Assembly: GCA_946184715.1 (NCBI GenBank)
Contig: CAMHGU010000061.1
Location: forward strand, 1-10,587
DNA length: 10,587 nucleotides
Direction of reading: 5' to 3'
Source: an uncultured bacterium
Lineage (GTDB): Bacteria; Bacteroidota; Bacteroidia; Bacteroidales; Muribaculaceae
In this document: positions 1 through 6,659 of the stretch, in pieces
Position numbering within the stretch: position 1 is the first letter of the stretch
How the letters are laid out: every line of letters starts with the position of its first letter
Program-made: the position numbers and the translations under genes
Notes under the pieces: model-generated
The model's input: only the letters and a program-made list of their open reading frames with translations
Told to the model about the DNA's origin: nothing
Databases searched by the model: none

Positions 1-48
1 GTCAGGGCTGGCTGAGCCGGCCGTAGCGGGGAGGGCGGGGGAGGACAG

Positions 49-783
49 TCAGATGAAGGCGGTGTCGTTCTTGACCTTCTGGAGCTTGATGAGGCGGCGG
101 AAGTCGCGCGTGGTGGCGAAGTGGCGCAGCTCGTCCATATGGGAGCGGCGGTGCATATCGGTGCCGATGTAATCCACAAGGCCGTTCTCGAGCATCCACC
201 AGGCTATTTCGCGCTCGTGCTTGCCGTAATGGCCGGCAAAGGAGAGAATGTTCACCTGCAATTCCACCTCATATTGCTGCAGCTGCTTGTACTTCTCGCG
301 CTTCTCTCGATAGTAAAAATAGCGCTCGGGGTGGGCGAGAATGGGCTGATAGCCACGGCTTTTAAGCTCAAAGACAATCTCTTCAAACTCGAGAATCTGC
401 ACCACGAAGGAGTTCTCGATAAGCACGTGGTTGTTGGGCAGGAGCATAAAGTCGTCGGGGCCGAGCACGTTCTTCTTGAAGAAGTCGTCGAGGCGGTATT
501 CGGCCGAGTGCATCACATCTACGGGGATTCCGGCCTCGGCGATGGCCGCTTTCAGCTCGGCGAAGGGGGCGGCGAGGGTGTCGCGGGTGTTCTCGAAGGT
601 GTGCTGAGTGACGTGGGGCGTGAGGAGCTGGCGCGTGACGCCAAGCTCGTTGAGCCCGGCAAGGCAGTAGGTCGAGGTACCGGTATCGGGAGCGCCATCA
701 TCCACGCCCGGGATGAGATGGGCGTGCATATCGGTGGCATAGAAAAGCTTTTCGGGTGTCTTTTTATGAAAGAAATCGAACAT
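49..783 (-). CDS. PHP-family protein-tyrosine phosphatase (CpsB/YwqE-like)
   Basis: Predicted 244-residue cytoplasmic metal-dependent phosphatase of the PHP superfamily, the group that contains CpsB/CapC/YwqE enzymes. These remove phosphate from tyrosines of bacterial tyrosine kinases that control capsule or exopolysaccharide export. Visible metal-ligand motifs follow the family order: D-x-H-x-H at residues 18-22 followed by IPGVDDGA, TPH at 55-57, AEY at 94-96, AHPERY at 150-155, SFAGHYG at 181-187 and GTDMH at 207-211. There is no signal peptide or membrane segment. I chose the start at 783 because conserved homology begins soon after it and the upstream in-frame extension runs through the promoter region. 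The length is normal for the family. No polysaccharide or kinase genes lie in the window, so the substrate is unknown. It is transcribed divergently from the biotin carboxyltransferase. Family assignment is strong; the capsule role is inferred from relatives. Confidence 0.95.
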   Translation of the reverse strand: MFDFFHKKTPEKLFYATDMHAHLIPGVDDGAPDTGTSTYCLAGLNELGVTRQLLTPHVTQHTFENTRDTLAAPFAELKAAIAEAGIPVDVMHSAEYRLDDFFKKNVLGPDDFMLLPNNHVLIENSFVVQILEFEEIVFELKSRGYQPILAHPERYFYYREKREKYKQLQQYEVELQVNILSFAGHYGKHEREIAWWMLENGLVDYIGTDMHRRSHMDELRHFATTRDFRRLIKLQKVKNDTAFI

Positions 784-813
784 TGATTTAAGGTAATTTT
801 CGCTATTGCGACG

Positions 814-821
814 CAAAATTA
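814..821 (-). promoter_or_regulatory. Predicted -7 element for the PHP phosphatase gene
   Basis: On the minus strand this reads TAATTTTG, an exact match to the Bacteroidota -7 consensus TAnnTTTG, 30 bases upstream of the phosphatase start codon. No good TTTG -33 box is present at the usual distance (about 841-847), so the call rests on the -7 match and on position. It implies a short leader of roughly 20-25 bases. Confidence 0.45.
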
Positions 822-831
822 GCAAAAAAAA

Positions 832-863
832 TTTCGTGGTTGTAAATTTATCGGTTATTTTTG
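832..863 (+). promoter_or_regulatory. Predicted promoter of the biotin carboxyltransferase gene
   Basis: TATTTTTG at 856-863 matches the Bacteroidota TAnnTTTG -7 element. A TTTC at 832-835, twenty bases upstream, is a one-mismatch -33 (TTTG) candidate. The inferred transcript start is near 870, giving a leader of about 55 bases that contains the palindrome at 880-891. The region upstream is A/T-rich, in contrast to the surrounding GC-rich coding sequence, as expected for a promoter. Confidence 0.5.
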
Positions 864-879
864 CAGATTGTAAAGGCAC

Positions 880-891
880 TTCGGCGCCGAA
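880..891 (+). repeat. Perfect 12-bp palindrome in the leader
   Basis: TTCGGCGCCGAA is perfectly self-complementary and lies about 20-25 bases after the predicted -7 box and 34 bases before the start codon. It could be a repressor binding site or, less likely because there is no loop, an RNA structure. Only the symmetry and the position are observed; no function is shown. Confidence 0.4.
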
Positions 892-925
892 ACGGTAGAA
901 AATTAACCTTAAACAGTATATCAAG

Positions 926-2806
926 ATGACAAAACGACTGAAGATTCGCGACCTTACGATGCGCGACGGGCAGCAATCGCTGTTCGCCACCCGTATGCCG
1001 CAAGAGAGTATCGACAAGTTGCTTCCTTTATATAAGGATGCGGGATTCTATTCGATGGAAGTGTGGGGCGGAGCCGTGCCCGATAGCGTGATGCGCTATT
1101 TGGGCGAAGACCCGTGGTATCGCCTGCGCTCTATCCACGATGCCATAGGCGACGTGTCGCTCCTCTCGGCGCTCTCGCGCGGCCGTAACCTCTTCGGCTA
1201 TGTGCCTTACCCTACGAGCGTGCTTGAAGGTTTCTACAAAGAAGCCACCAAGAACGGCCTCGGCATTATGCGCATCTTCGACGCGCTCAACGACCTCAAC
1301 AACGTGGCCGACAGCGTCAAGCTCATCAACTCGATGGGCGCGATTGCCGATGGTGCCGTGTGCTACACCGTCGATCCCAAGGACGCTGCCGCTGCCGATG
1401 AGCCGCAAGGCTTCTTCGCCCGTCTTTTCGGCAAGAAGAAAGAGGCCCCCAAGCGTATCTTCACCGACGAATATTTCATCGAGAAGGCCAAAGGCTTCGA
1501 GGCTCTCGGCGCCAAGATTATCACCATCAAGGATATGGCCGGCCTCGTCAATCCCGCGCGGGTGGCATCGCTGATGCCCAAGCTGAAAGCCGCCGTGAGC
1601 GTGCCTATCGACTTCCACACCCATTGCACCCCCGGCTACGGCCTCGCCTCGTGTCTGATGGCTATCATTCACGGCGTGGATATTCTCGACACCAACATCT
1701 GGTGGTTCGGCGAAGGCTCGGCCGCCCCGGCTATCGAGCTGATATATGTGTTCTGCAAGAAGCTCGGTGTGGAGCTTGAGGTGAATATGGAAGCTGTGGC
1801 CAAGATTCACAAAGAGCTGTTCGAAATACGCAGAGGCCTGGCGCAGTTCGACCTCCATAAAGACAATTTCCCCCACGACTTCAACCCGCTCACCGACGAG
1901 CTGCCTGCCGACGTTGATGCCCAATTTGATGCCGCTATCGCCGCCGCGCAAGCCAACGACGAAGCCGCGCTGCTCGATGCCTGCCACGCCATCGAAGATT
2001 ACTTCAACTTCCCGAAGCCCAACGTGATTGTCAAGACAGCCGAGGTGCCGGGCGGTATGTACTCCAATATGGTGGCACAGCTGCGCACGCTCAAGCAGGA
2101 GGAGATTCTCGACGACGCTATGGCCCTTATCCCGAAGGTGCGCCGCGACGCCGGCCTCGTGCCGCTCGTCACTCCCACCAGCCAGATTGTGGGCACCCAA
2201 GCCGTGCAACTCGCTCTCGACCGCAAAAAGGGCAACGCCGACTACACCACCGTCAGCAACCAGTTCAAGTCGCTCATTCGCGGCGAATACGGCAAGACGC
2301 CTGTGGCCATCGACCCCGCCTTCCGCGAGCAGATTACCGGCTCGGCCGAGGAGCACGACTACGACACCTCCTCTTACCGCAAGCCCGACAACCCGGAATT
2401 GCCCGAGCTGGGTGGCGTGAAGCTCGCCCAGAACGAGCCTGAATATCTCCTTCTCGAACTCCTGCCCGCCGTGGCCACCAACTTCCTCAAGACGCGCCGC
2501 GAGGCCGAATATGCCGCCACCCACAAGGACGAGCCGACCGCAGCTCCCGCAGCCGAAGAGGCTCCCGCCGCTGAGGTAGCGCCCATCACCGGCCCCACCT
2601 TCAACTCGCCTATGGGCGGCAAGATCATCGAGGTGAACGTCAAGCCCGGTGACAAGGTGAAGCGCGACCAGAAACTCCTCGTCTATGAGGCTATGAAGAT
2701 GGAAAACGACCTGCTTAGCGACATGGAAGGCACCGTAAAGCGTATCCTCGTGGAGGAAGGCCAGGTAATTGGCGCCAACCAGCCGCTTATCGAATTTGAG
2801 GGCTAA
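926..2806 (+). CDS. oadA: Biotin-dependent carboxyltransferase: oxaloacetate decarboxylase alpha / pyruvate carboxylase subunit B type
   Basis: A 626-residue protein that would move a carboxyl group between biotin and pyruvate/oxaloacetate. Domain order: carboxyltransferase TIM barrel (about 1-295), conserved PYC/OADA domain (about 296-525), an Ala/Pro/Glu linker (about 533-556), and a biotinyl domain (about 558-626). Active-site signatures are present: RDGQQSLFATRM with metal-binding Asp14, Lys202 in KDMAG, and His231/His233 in DFHTHCTPG. PGGMYSN (375-381) and VTPTSQIVGTQ (415-425) belong to the second domain. The biotin lysine is Lys591 in EAMKM, 35 residues from the C-terminus as is standard. 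Compared with classical OadA there are two inserted stretches, about 150-178 and 311-366. Neither Na+-pump subunits (OadB/OadG) nor a biotin carboxylase gene is adjacent. The reaction could therefore be oxaloacetate decarboxylation, or pyruvate carboxylation with a distant partner. The family is certain; the exact reaction is not. Transcribed alone, with its own promoter and terminator. Confidence 0.95.
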   Translation: MTKRLKIRDLTMRDGQQSLFATRMPQESIDKLLPLYKDAGFYSMEVWGGAVPDSVMRYLGEDPWYRLRSIHDAIGDVSLLSALSRGRNLFGYVPYPTSVLEGFYKEATKNGLGIMRIFDALNDLNNVADSVKLINSMGAIADGAVCYTVDPKDAAAADEPQGFFARLFGKKKEAPKRIFTDEYFIEKAKGFEALGAKIITIKDMAGLVNPARVASLMPKLKAAVSVPIDFHTHCTPGYGLASCLMAIIHGVDILDTNIWWFGEGSAAPAIELIYVFCKKLGVELEVNMEAVAKIHKELFEIRRGLAQFDLHKDNFPHDFNPLTDELPADVDAQFDAAIAAAQANDEAALLDACHAIEDYFNFPKPNVIVKTAEVPGGMYSNMVAQLRTLKQEEILDDAMALIPKVRRDAGLVPLVTPTSQIVGTQAVQLALDRKKGNADYTTVSNQFKSLIRGEYGKTPVAIDPAFREQITGSAEEHDYDTSSYRKPDNPELPELGGVKLAQNEPEYLLLELLPAVATNFLKTRREAEYAATHKDEPTAAPAAEEAPAAEVAPITGPTFNSPMGGKIIEVNVKPGDKVKRDQKLLVYEAMKMENDLLSDMEGTVKRILVEEGQVIGANQPLIEFEG

Positions 2807-2828
2807 GCATTAATTGCCCTTCCGCATC

Positions 2829-2868
2829 GGCGCCGGGAACGAATTCACATCGTCCCGGCGCCTTCTTT
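2829..2868 (+). terminator. Intrinsic terminator after the carboxyltransferase gene
   Basis: A perfect 10-bp GC-rich inverted repeat, GGCGCCGGGA (2829-2838) with TCCCGGCGCC (2853-2862), extends by two more pairs past a bulged A (2839). It is followed by TTCTTT at 2863-2868. It starts 23 bases after the stop codon. The T-rich stretch lies on the plus-strand side only. The long leftward operon also ends facing this hairpin (stop at 2908) but would meet no T-run after it, so termination in that direction is less certain. Confidence 0.7.
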
Positions 2869-2907
2869 GCCCATAAAGTCGTAGAGACCCCTTCGGCGGG
2901 TAGTGGG

Positions 2908-3543
2908 TTATTTTGCGTTGAGGGCGTTCTCGAAGAGCTGGAGGTTGCGGCCGGTGTAGAGCGCTCTGACGGCGGCAATCTCCTCGGGGGCGCCTTTGTC
3001 GCGGAGCAGCTCGCCGAGCACCTCGGGCCTACCGGTGCGCACCAGCAACTCGGCACGCCGCTCTATCGGTAATGAATTGACGTAGTCGTCGATGGCACTC
3101 ACCACATCGGCATGGCCTTTGCCCTCCTTTACGGCGAGATATACAACTGAGGTTAGAGTCAAGGTACTCTCCACTTGAGCGCTTTGCTCTGAAACAGTGC
3201 CGGTACTATTCATAACCCGCTCCACAATCGCCTTGGCTATGCGGCGTCCGGCCTCGTCGGGCTTGAGCGAGAGGGCATAGGCTACGAGGGCAGCTGTGTC
3301 GAGACGATTGTCGTAGTGATTGGCAAGCCACTCATCGATTTGCTTACGCTGGGTAGGCTCTACGGTGCCTGCGATGCTGTCGTAGAGCGACTTGACATGG
3401 GACATCGCGTCGACTTCAGCGCCGGGGAGCCGGTCGATTGCGGCTGCAAGCCGTTCAGCCTCAGATGGCGGTGTAGCGGTGCACGACCACAATGCGGCAG
3501 CCGCTATAATAATGCTAAAAAATCCGGTTAGCGAGCGTATCAT
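2908..3543 (-). CDS. Hypothetical lipoprotein, 211 residues
   Basis: I do not recognise a known family. The N-terminus has a basic start (MIR), a hydrophobic run (about residues 5-19) and a lipobox-like ALWSC with Cys21 as the likely lipidated residue; Trp at that position is unusual. The mature part looks mostly helical, charged and soluble, so it is probably anchored on the periplasmic or outer-membrane side. The start at 3543 is preferred because it places the signal peptide correctly. It lies inside the end of the upstream lipoprotein gene, giving a 29-base overlap in another frame; a longer reading from 3597 would put 18 non-signal-like residues first. It is the last gene of the long leftward run and is followed by the convergent hairpin. 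The overlap suggests translational coupling with the small lipoprotein and a shared role, which is inference. Confidence 0.85.
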   Translation of the reverse strand: MIRSLTGFFSIIIAAAALWSCTATPPSEAERLAAAIDRLPGAEVDAMSHVKSLYDSIAGTVEPTQRKQIDEWLANHYDNRLDTAALVAYALSLKPDEAGRRIAKAIVERVMNSTGTVSEQSAQVESTLTLTSVVYLAVKEGKGHADVVSAIDDYVNSLPIERRAELLVRTGRPEVLGELLRDKGAPEEIAAVRALYTGRNLQLFENALNAK

Positions 3544-3808
3544 TATGTTCTTTGATATATTGGCGGAAGATATTGTCGAATTCGGCAGCGGCGGCATCGT
3601 CGCCGGCTATGGCGTATTGGCTCTGAATGGCTTTGGCCTCAAGGAGCGCCTTTTCGAGCTCCCATTCGCCATTAGGCGCGGCCTTGATTACCTCTTGGGC
3701 TGAGGTCTGTGCCTGATGCTTGAGCAGGGTGGAGGTGTCGTCGGCATTGGAGCCGCAGGCAGCGAGGCAGAGGAGCATAGCCAGAGGCAAGAATGGTCGT
3801 TTCATCAT
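3515..3808 (-). CDS. Small hypothetical lipoprotein, 97 residues
   Basis: A short protein with a clear lipoprotein signal: MMKR, a hydrophobic core, then lipobox LAAC with Cys18 as the modified residue. The mature part of about 80 residues is Ala/Glu/Gln-rich, probably helical, with no recognised domain. It begins within the acyltransferase stop (ATGA, a four-base overlap), so translation is probably coupled; a second Met directly follows the first and could be the real start. Its 3' end overlaps the next lipoprotein gene by 29 bases. The double overlap argues that this is a genuine gene and not a chance reading frame. The function is unknown. Confidence 0.85.
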   Translation of the reverse strand: MMKRPFLPLAMLLCLAACGSNADDTSTLLKHQAQTSAQEVIKAAPNGEWELEKALLEAKAIQSQYAIAGDDAAAAEFDNIFRQYIKEHNDTLANRIF

Positions 3809-4914
3809 CGGTTGAATTTAGATAGCGCAAAGTTACGAATTTTCCGGTAACCTGCAAGCCAAAGCAGCGGTAGGCCCACGCCCACGATGGTGTAGAGAAT
3901 GAAGAAGCCGTCGGTAGCCGCATGCTCGTGCACCACCATGTGGCAACCTATCTGGCCCCAATCCAGGTCGTAGTACCATATCTTGATGGCGCTTACGACT
4001 TTGAAGGCCGATATGTGCCATACGTAAACCGCCACGGTGTTGTCGCCGGTCCACACGAGAGCCTGCTTTACGCGCCCTGAAAGCCTATCGACCAGGCTCG
4101 CAATGTTATGCAGCATCAAGAAGCCGATGGTGCCGGTGATGGGCAGGGTGAGCACATCGATAGGCACCGGCTTGAGGTTCATTCCGTGGCATTTGAAATG
4201 GGCTGCAACGCAGAGGATTGCGAAATAGACCGGTATCAGCCACTTGCTGCGCGAGATGCGCGGCTCATAGTGACGAAACGCTACCCCGATGCCGAAGAAG
4301 AGCACGCCCCAACACTCGCGAATACCGCCTTGCACCACGGTGACTATCGTAAGGCCGTAGTAAATTTTCACAAAGGTGAAAGCGAGGGTCAAACCGATAA
4401 TAATCGCCACCGTAGGGATATGGCCTTGCCACCACGAACGCTTGCTCAACAGCCGATACAGAATCAGGAGCACAATGCTCGACACCAGCAGCGCACGGAA
4501 GAACCAGAAAGCACCGAGCAGAAACTCGTCGTAGCCGGCCATAGAGAATATGATATGCACAGCGCGCTGGAGCGCGACGGTGAGCGAGTAGGGGTGGGTG
4601 ACGCCGCCTTCCCAGTTGCCGTACTGTTCATTGAGAATCCCGATGGTGAACAGCAGATTGTGAATCAGCAAGAAAAGCAGGCTCCACTTCACCATAGGGA
4701 CATACAACCCGCGGAACCGCTTGCGACAGAATTCCCACGGCTCTTCCACATTGCGCCGGCTGAAGAAGTAGCCGGCCGCGATGAAGAACACCGGCATGTG
4801 GAAGATGTAGATAGATTGAGTGATAAACCCCGGCCCTTCGGCGTGGCCCATCACCATAAGGATGATGGCAAAGGCCTTGACGAGTGACATTACGGTGTTG
4901 CGTTGCTGTGTCAT
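3805..4914 (-). CDS. Acyltransferase family 3 membrane protein
   Basis: A 369-residue integral membrane protein with about ten hydrophobic segments, typical of acyltransferase family 3 (OafA/WecH-like), which transfers acetyl or other acyl groups to sugars or lipids of the cell envelope. The family's N-terminal signature is visible: a helix ending in the conserved His24 (MVMGHAEG) followed by FHMPVFFIAAGYFF at 38-51 and a basic stretch. A C-terminal helix pair with VYVWHISAFK is also family-like. The acceptor molecule cannot be told from sequence. The start at 4914 overlaps the umuC stop as ATGA; Met9 (4890) is an alternative, but the overlap and the conserved N-terminal helix favour 4914. 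The end overlaps the start of the small lipoprotein by four bases. This links an envelope-modifying enzyme to the polymerase genes upstream, an unusual partnership. Confidence 0.92.
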   Translation of the reverse strand: MTQQRNTVMSLVKAFAIILMVMGHAEGPGFITQSIYIFHMPVFFIAAGYFFSRRNVEEPWEFCRKRFRGLYVPMVKWSLLFLLIHNLLFTIGILNEQYGNWEGGVTHPYSLTVALQRAVHIIFSMAGYDEFLLGAFWFFRALLVSSIVLLILYRLLSKRSWWQGHIPTVAIIIGLTLAFTFVKIYYGLTIVTVVQGGIRECWGVLFFGIGVAFRHYEPRISRSKWLIPVYFAILCVAAHFKCHGMNLKPVPIDVLTLPITGTIGFLMLHNIASLVDRLSGRVKQALVWTGDNTVAVYVWHISAFKVVSAIKIWYYDLDWGQIGCHMVVHEHAATDGFFILYTIVGVGLPLLWLAGYRKIRNFALSKFNR

Positions 4915-6164
4915 TGCTTGAGATTGATTTCGATTGATTCGTCGAGGCGCGTGGAAAAGCGGCGCGAGAGACGCTCGCTCTTGAGGCGCCAGTCGGTGCG
5001 GTCGCCTTGCACGGCGAGTTTCACTTTATCGCGCGCATCGGCATTGATGCTGTCGATGACGCTCATTAGTCGGCGGCGCTTGTCGCGGTCGATGGTGTCG
5101 AAGAGATTGCGCTGCGCTGTGTCGGTAATCTCGCCCACAATCACCCCTGATTTCTTGTACTGAAAGCCTTTCACGAAGATGGCCCGCAAGGCGGTTTCGG
5201 CGGCTTCCACAATCTCGGCCGAGTCGGCCGTGGGCGTGGCGAAGCGAATGGTATAGGAGCGATTGTTCTGAGGCAGGTCGTCGCGAAACCGGTTGGTGAG
5301 GATAAACACCGTAAGCTGGCGAGCGTAGGTCTTCTGCTCGCGCAATTTACGGGCACAAGCCGCGGCATGCGATGCCACCGACTCGCGCACGCCCTGATAG
5401 TCGCTTATCATCTGGCCGAAGGAGCGCGAGGTGCAAATCTGCTGCTTCGCGGCTCTCACCGAGGCCAGTCCGAGACACGGCTCGCCGCGCAGCTCGCGCC
5501 AGGTGCGCTCAGCCACGATGGAGTAGGCTTTCCTCACCCATTCGCCGGGCCTGGCGGCGAAGCGCGCGGCGGTGTCGATGCCGTAGGCCGCCAGGCTGCG
5601 GGTCATTCGTCGGCCTATCCCCCACACGTCCGACACGGGCGTCAGCTCAAGGGCCCGCTGCCGCTTTTCATCATTGTCGATGAAGCACACTTGGCGATAG
5701 CCGGCAAATTTCTTGGCGAATTTGCTTCCCATCTTAGCCAGCGTCATCGTAGGGGCGATGCCCATCGACACCGAGATGCCGGTGCCGCGCGTGATGCGCT
5801 TCACGAGGTCGCGCGCCAGCCGTTCCGTATCAGCGATGCCGTGAAGATCGACAAAAGCCTCGTCGATAGAGTACACCTCCAGGCTCGGCACCGCCTCGGC
5901 GATAAGCGACATCACTCGGGCCGACATATCGCCATAGAGTGTGTAATTCGACGAGTAAACGGCCACGTTCTCGCGCTCTATCAACTCTTTAATCTGAAAC
6001 ACCGGCGTGCCCATCGCTATGCCGAGGGCTTTGGCCTCATTGGAGCGGGCTATGCAGCAGCCGTCGTTGTTGCTCAGCACCACCACCGGCCGGCCGCAGA
6101 GCGACGGGTTGAACACACGCTCACAGCTGACGAAGAAATTGTTGCAGTCGATAAGCCCGAACAT
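4911..6164 (-). CDS. umuC: Y-family error-prone DNA polymerase V catalytic subunit UmuC
   Basis: A 417-residue translesion polymerase that, with processed UmuD, copies past damaged bases. Catalytic acids are intact: Asp6 in LIDCNNFF and Asp101-Glu102 in YSIDEAF, at the same numbering as E. coli UmuC. The helix-hairpin-helix region is VWGIGRRM (about 180-187), the little-finger domain spans roughly 245-345, and QRNLF at 351-355 fits the beta-clamp binding motif. The residue matching the E. coli steric-gate Tyr11 is Phe11. There is no truncation or frameshift. It starts nine bases after umuD, with a good Shine-Dalgarno sequence, and its stop overlaps the acyltransferase start (ATGA). In other bacteria the pair is SOS-induced; no separate promoter was recognised here, so it may depend on read-through or on an internal promoter I cannot identify. 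Confidence 0.97.
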   Translation of the reverse strand: MFGLIDCNNFFVSCERVFNPSLCGRPVVVLSNNDGCCIARSNEAKALGIAMGTPVFQIKELIERENVAVYSSNYTLYGDMSARVMSLIAEAVPSLEVYSIDEAFVDLHGIADTERLARDLVKRITRGTGISVSMGIAPTMTLAKMGSKFAKKFAGYRQVCFIDNDEKRQRALELTPVSDVWGIGRRMTRSLAAYGIDTAARFAARPGEWVRKAYSIVAERTWRELRGEPCLGLASVRAAKQQICTSRSFGQMISDYQGVRESVASHAAACARKLREQKTYARQLTVFILTNRFRDDLPQNNRSYTIRFATPTADSAEIVEAAETALRAIFVKGFQYKKSGVIVGEITDTAQRNLFDTIDRDKRRRLMSVIDSINADARDKVKLAVQGDRTDWRLKSERLSRRFSTRLDESIEINLKQ

Positions 6165-6176
6165 TTCAGCTCCTTA
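6165..6176 (-). promoter_or_regulatory. Shine-Dalgarno sequence for umuC
   Basis: On the minus strand the end of umuD reads TAAGGAGCTGAA directly before the umuC ATG, so GGAG lies five bases from the start. Such a good site stands out because most genes in this window, and in Bacteroidota generally, lack one. It may allow umuC to be translated independently of umuD. Confidence 0.5.
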
Positions 6177-6659
6177 TCGTAAACGTCGATTATGCTTGAT
6201 GGTATAGGTGACAATGCCCCATACCATAAATTCATTGCCTTTGCCCACGTGGATAGTGGGGTAGGCCGGATTGGAGGGCACGAGCAGCACCTCATCGGCT
6301 ACGATGCTGACGCGCTTGAGCGTGAAGTCGCCATCAACGAAGCACACGGCGAGGTCGCCATCCTGCAGCTCGAGCGATTTGTCGATTACCAGGAGATCGC
6401 CCTCTTCGATTCCCTCATCGCGCATCGAGTCGCCCACCACGCGGGCGTAGAAGGTGGTGGCGGGGTGGGGTATAAGCTCCTTGTTGAGATCGATCTGGCG
6501 GTCGGTATAGTCCTGAGCGGGCGAGGGGAAACCGGCCCTGACGCTCTCCATCGCCATCGGCAACGGGAGCGAGGTGGTCACGTCGCTCGAATAGATGTGG
6601 AGCGAGAGGCCGGCATCGTAGGTGCTCAGCCCGTGGATATGGCTATCGGTTTCAGACAT
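6174..6659 (-). CDS. umuD: UmuD, self-cleaving polymerase V subunit (S24 peptidase)
   Basis: A 161-residue LexA/UmuD-type serine self-peptidase; after RecA-stimulated cleavage the UmuD' dimer joins UmuC. The cleavage site is Ala42-Gly43 in RAGFPSPAQDY. The catalytic pair is Ser78 (VVGDSM) and Lys115 (FTLKRV). Spacings of 35 residues from cleavage glycine to Ser and 37 from Ser to Lys equal those in E. coli UmuD. There is no helix-turn-helix domain, so it is UmuD and not a LexA repressor. The N-terminal arm before the cleavage site is 42 residues, against 24 in E. coli. The start at 6659 overlaps the reductase stop by eight bases; an upstream ATG at 6689 is possible but would overlap by 38. 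Met35 and Met37 are too close to the cleavage site to be likely starts. umuC follows nine bases later. Confidence 0.95.
   Translation of the reverse strand: MSETDSHIHGLSTYDAGLSLHIYSSDVTTSLPLPMAMESVRAGFPSPAQDYTDRQIDLNKELIPHPATTFYARVVGDSMRDEGIEEGDLLVIDKSLELQDGDLAVCFVDGDFTLKRVSIVADEVLLVPSNPAYPTIHVGKGNEFMVWGIVTYTIKHNRRLR

Noticed and set aside
6..22. GC-rich imperfect hairpin after the phosphatase gene, possible terminator
   Set aside because: On the transcribed (minus) strand it has a mismatch, almost no loop and no following T-run. The rest of positions 1-48 shows no gene or signal.
121..786. A 221-codon plus-strand open frame opposite the PHP phosphatase
   Set aside because: It is antisense to a gene with all PHP metal motifs; the translation has no recognisable domain.
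1028..2524. A 498-codon open frame on the minus strand opposite the carboxyltransferase gene
   Set aside because: It is fully covered by a gene with clear catalytic motifs and a biotin site. The antisense frame has low-complexity Val/Gly/His-rich content, no domain, and is explained by the GC-biased codon use of the real gene.
926..2806. Part of an oxaloacetate decarboxylase Na+ pump operon
   Set aside because: No OadB or OadG gene is adjacent; the gene stands alone between its own promoter and a terminator, so pump membership cannot be claimed from this window.
4108..4887. A 259-codon plus-strand open frame opposite the acyltransferase
   Set aside because: It is antisense to a membrane protein gene; the charged, His/Glu-rich translation is the usual mirror image of hydrophobic codons.
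5367..6182. A 271-codon plus-strand open frame opposite umuC
   Set aside because: It is an antisense shadow of umuC; His/Arg/Ala-rich with no motif.
6174..6659. Possible LexA-type repressor in place of UmuD
   Set aside because: There is no DNA-binding domain before the cleavage site, and umuC follows directly.
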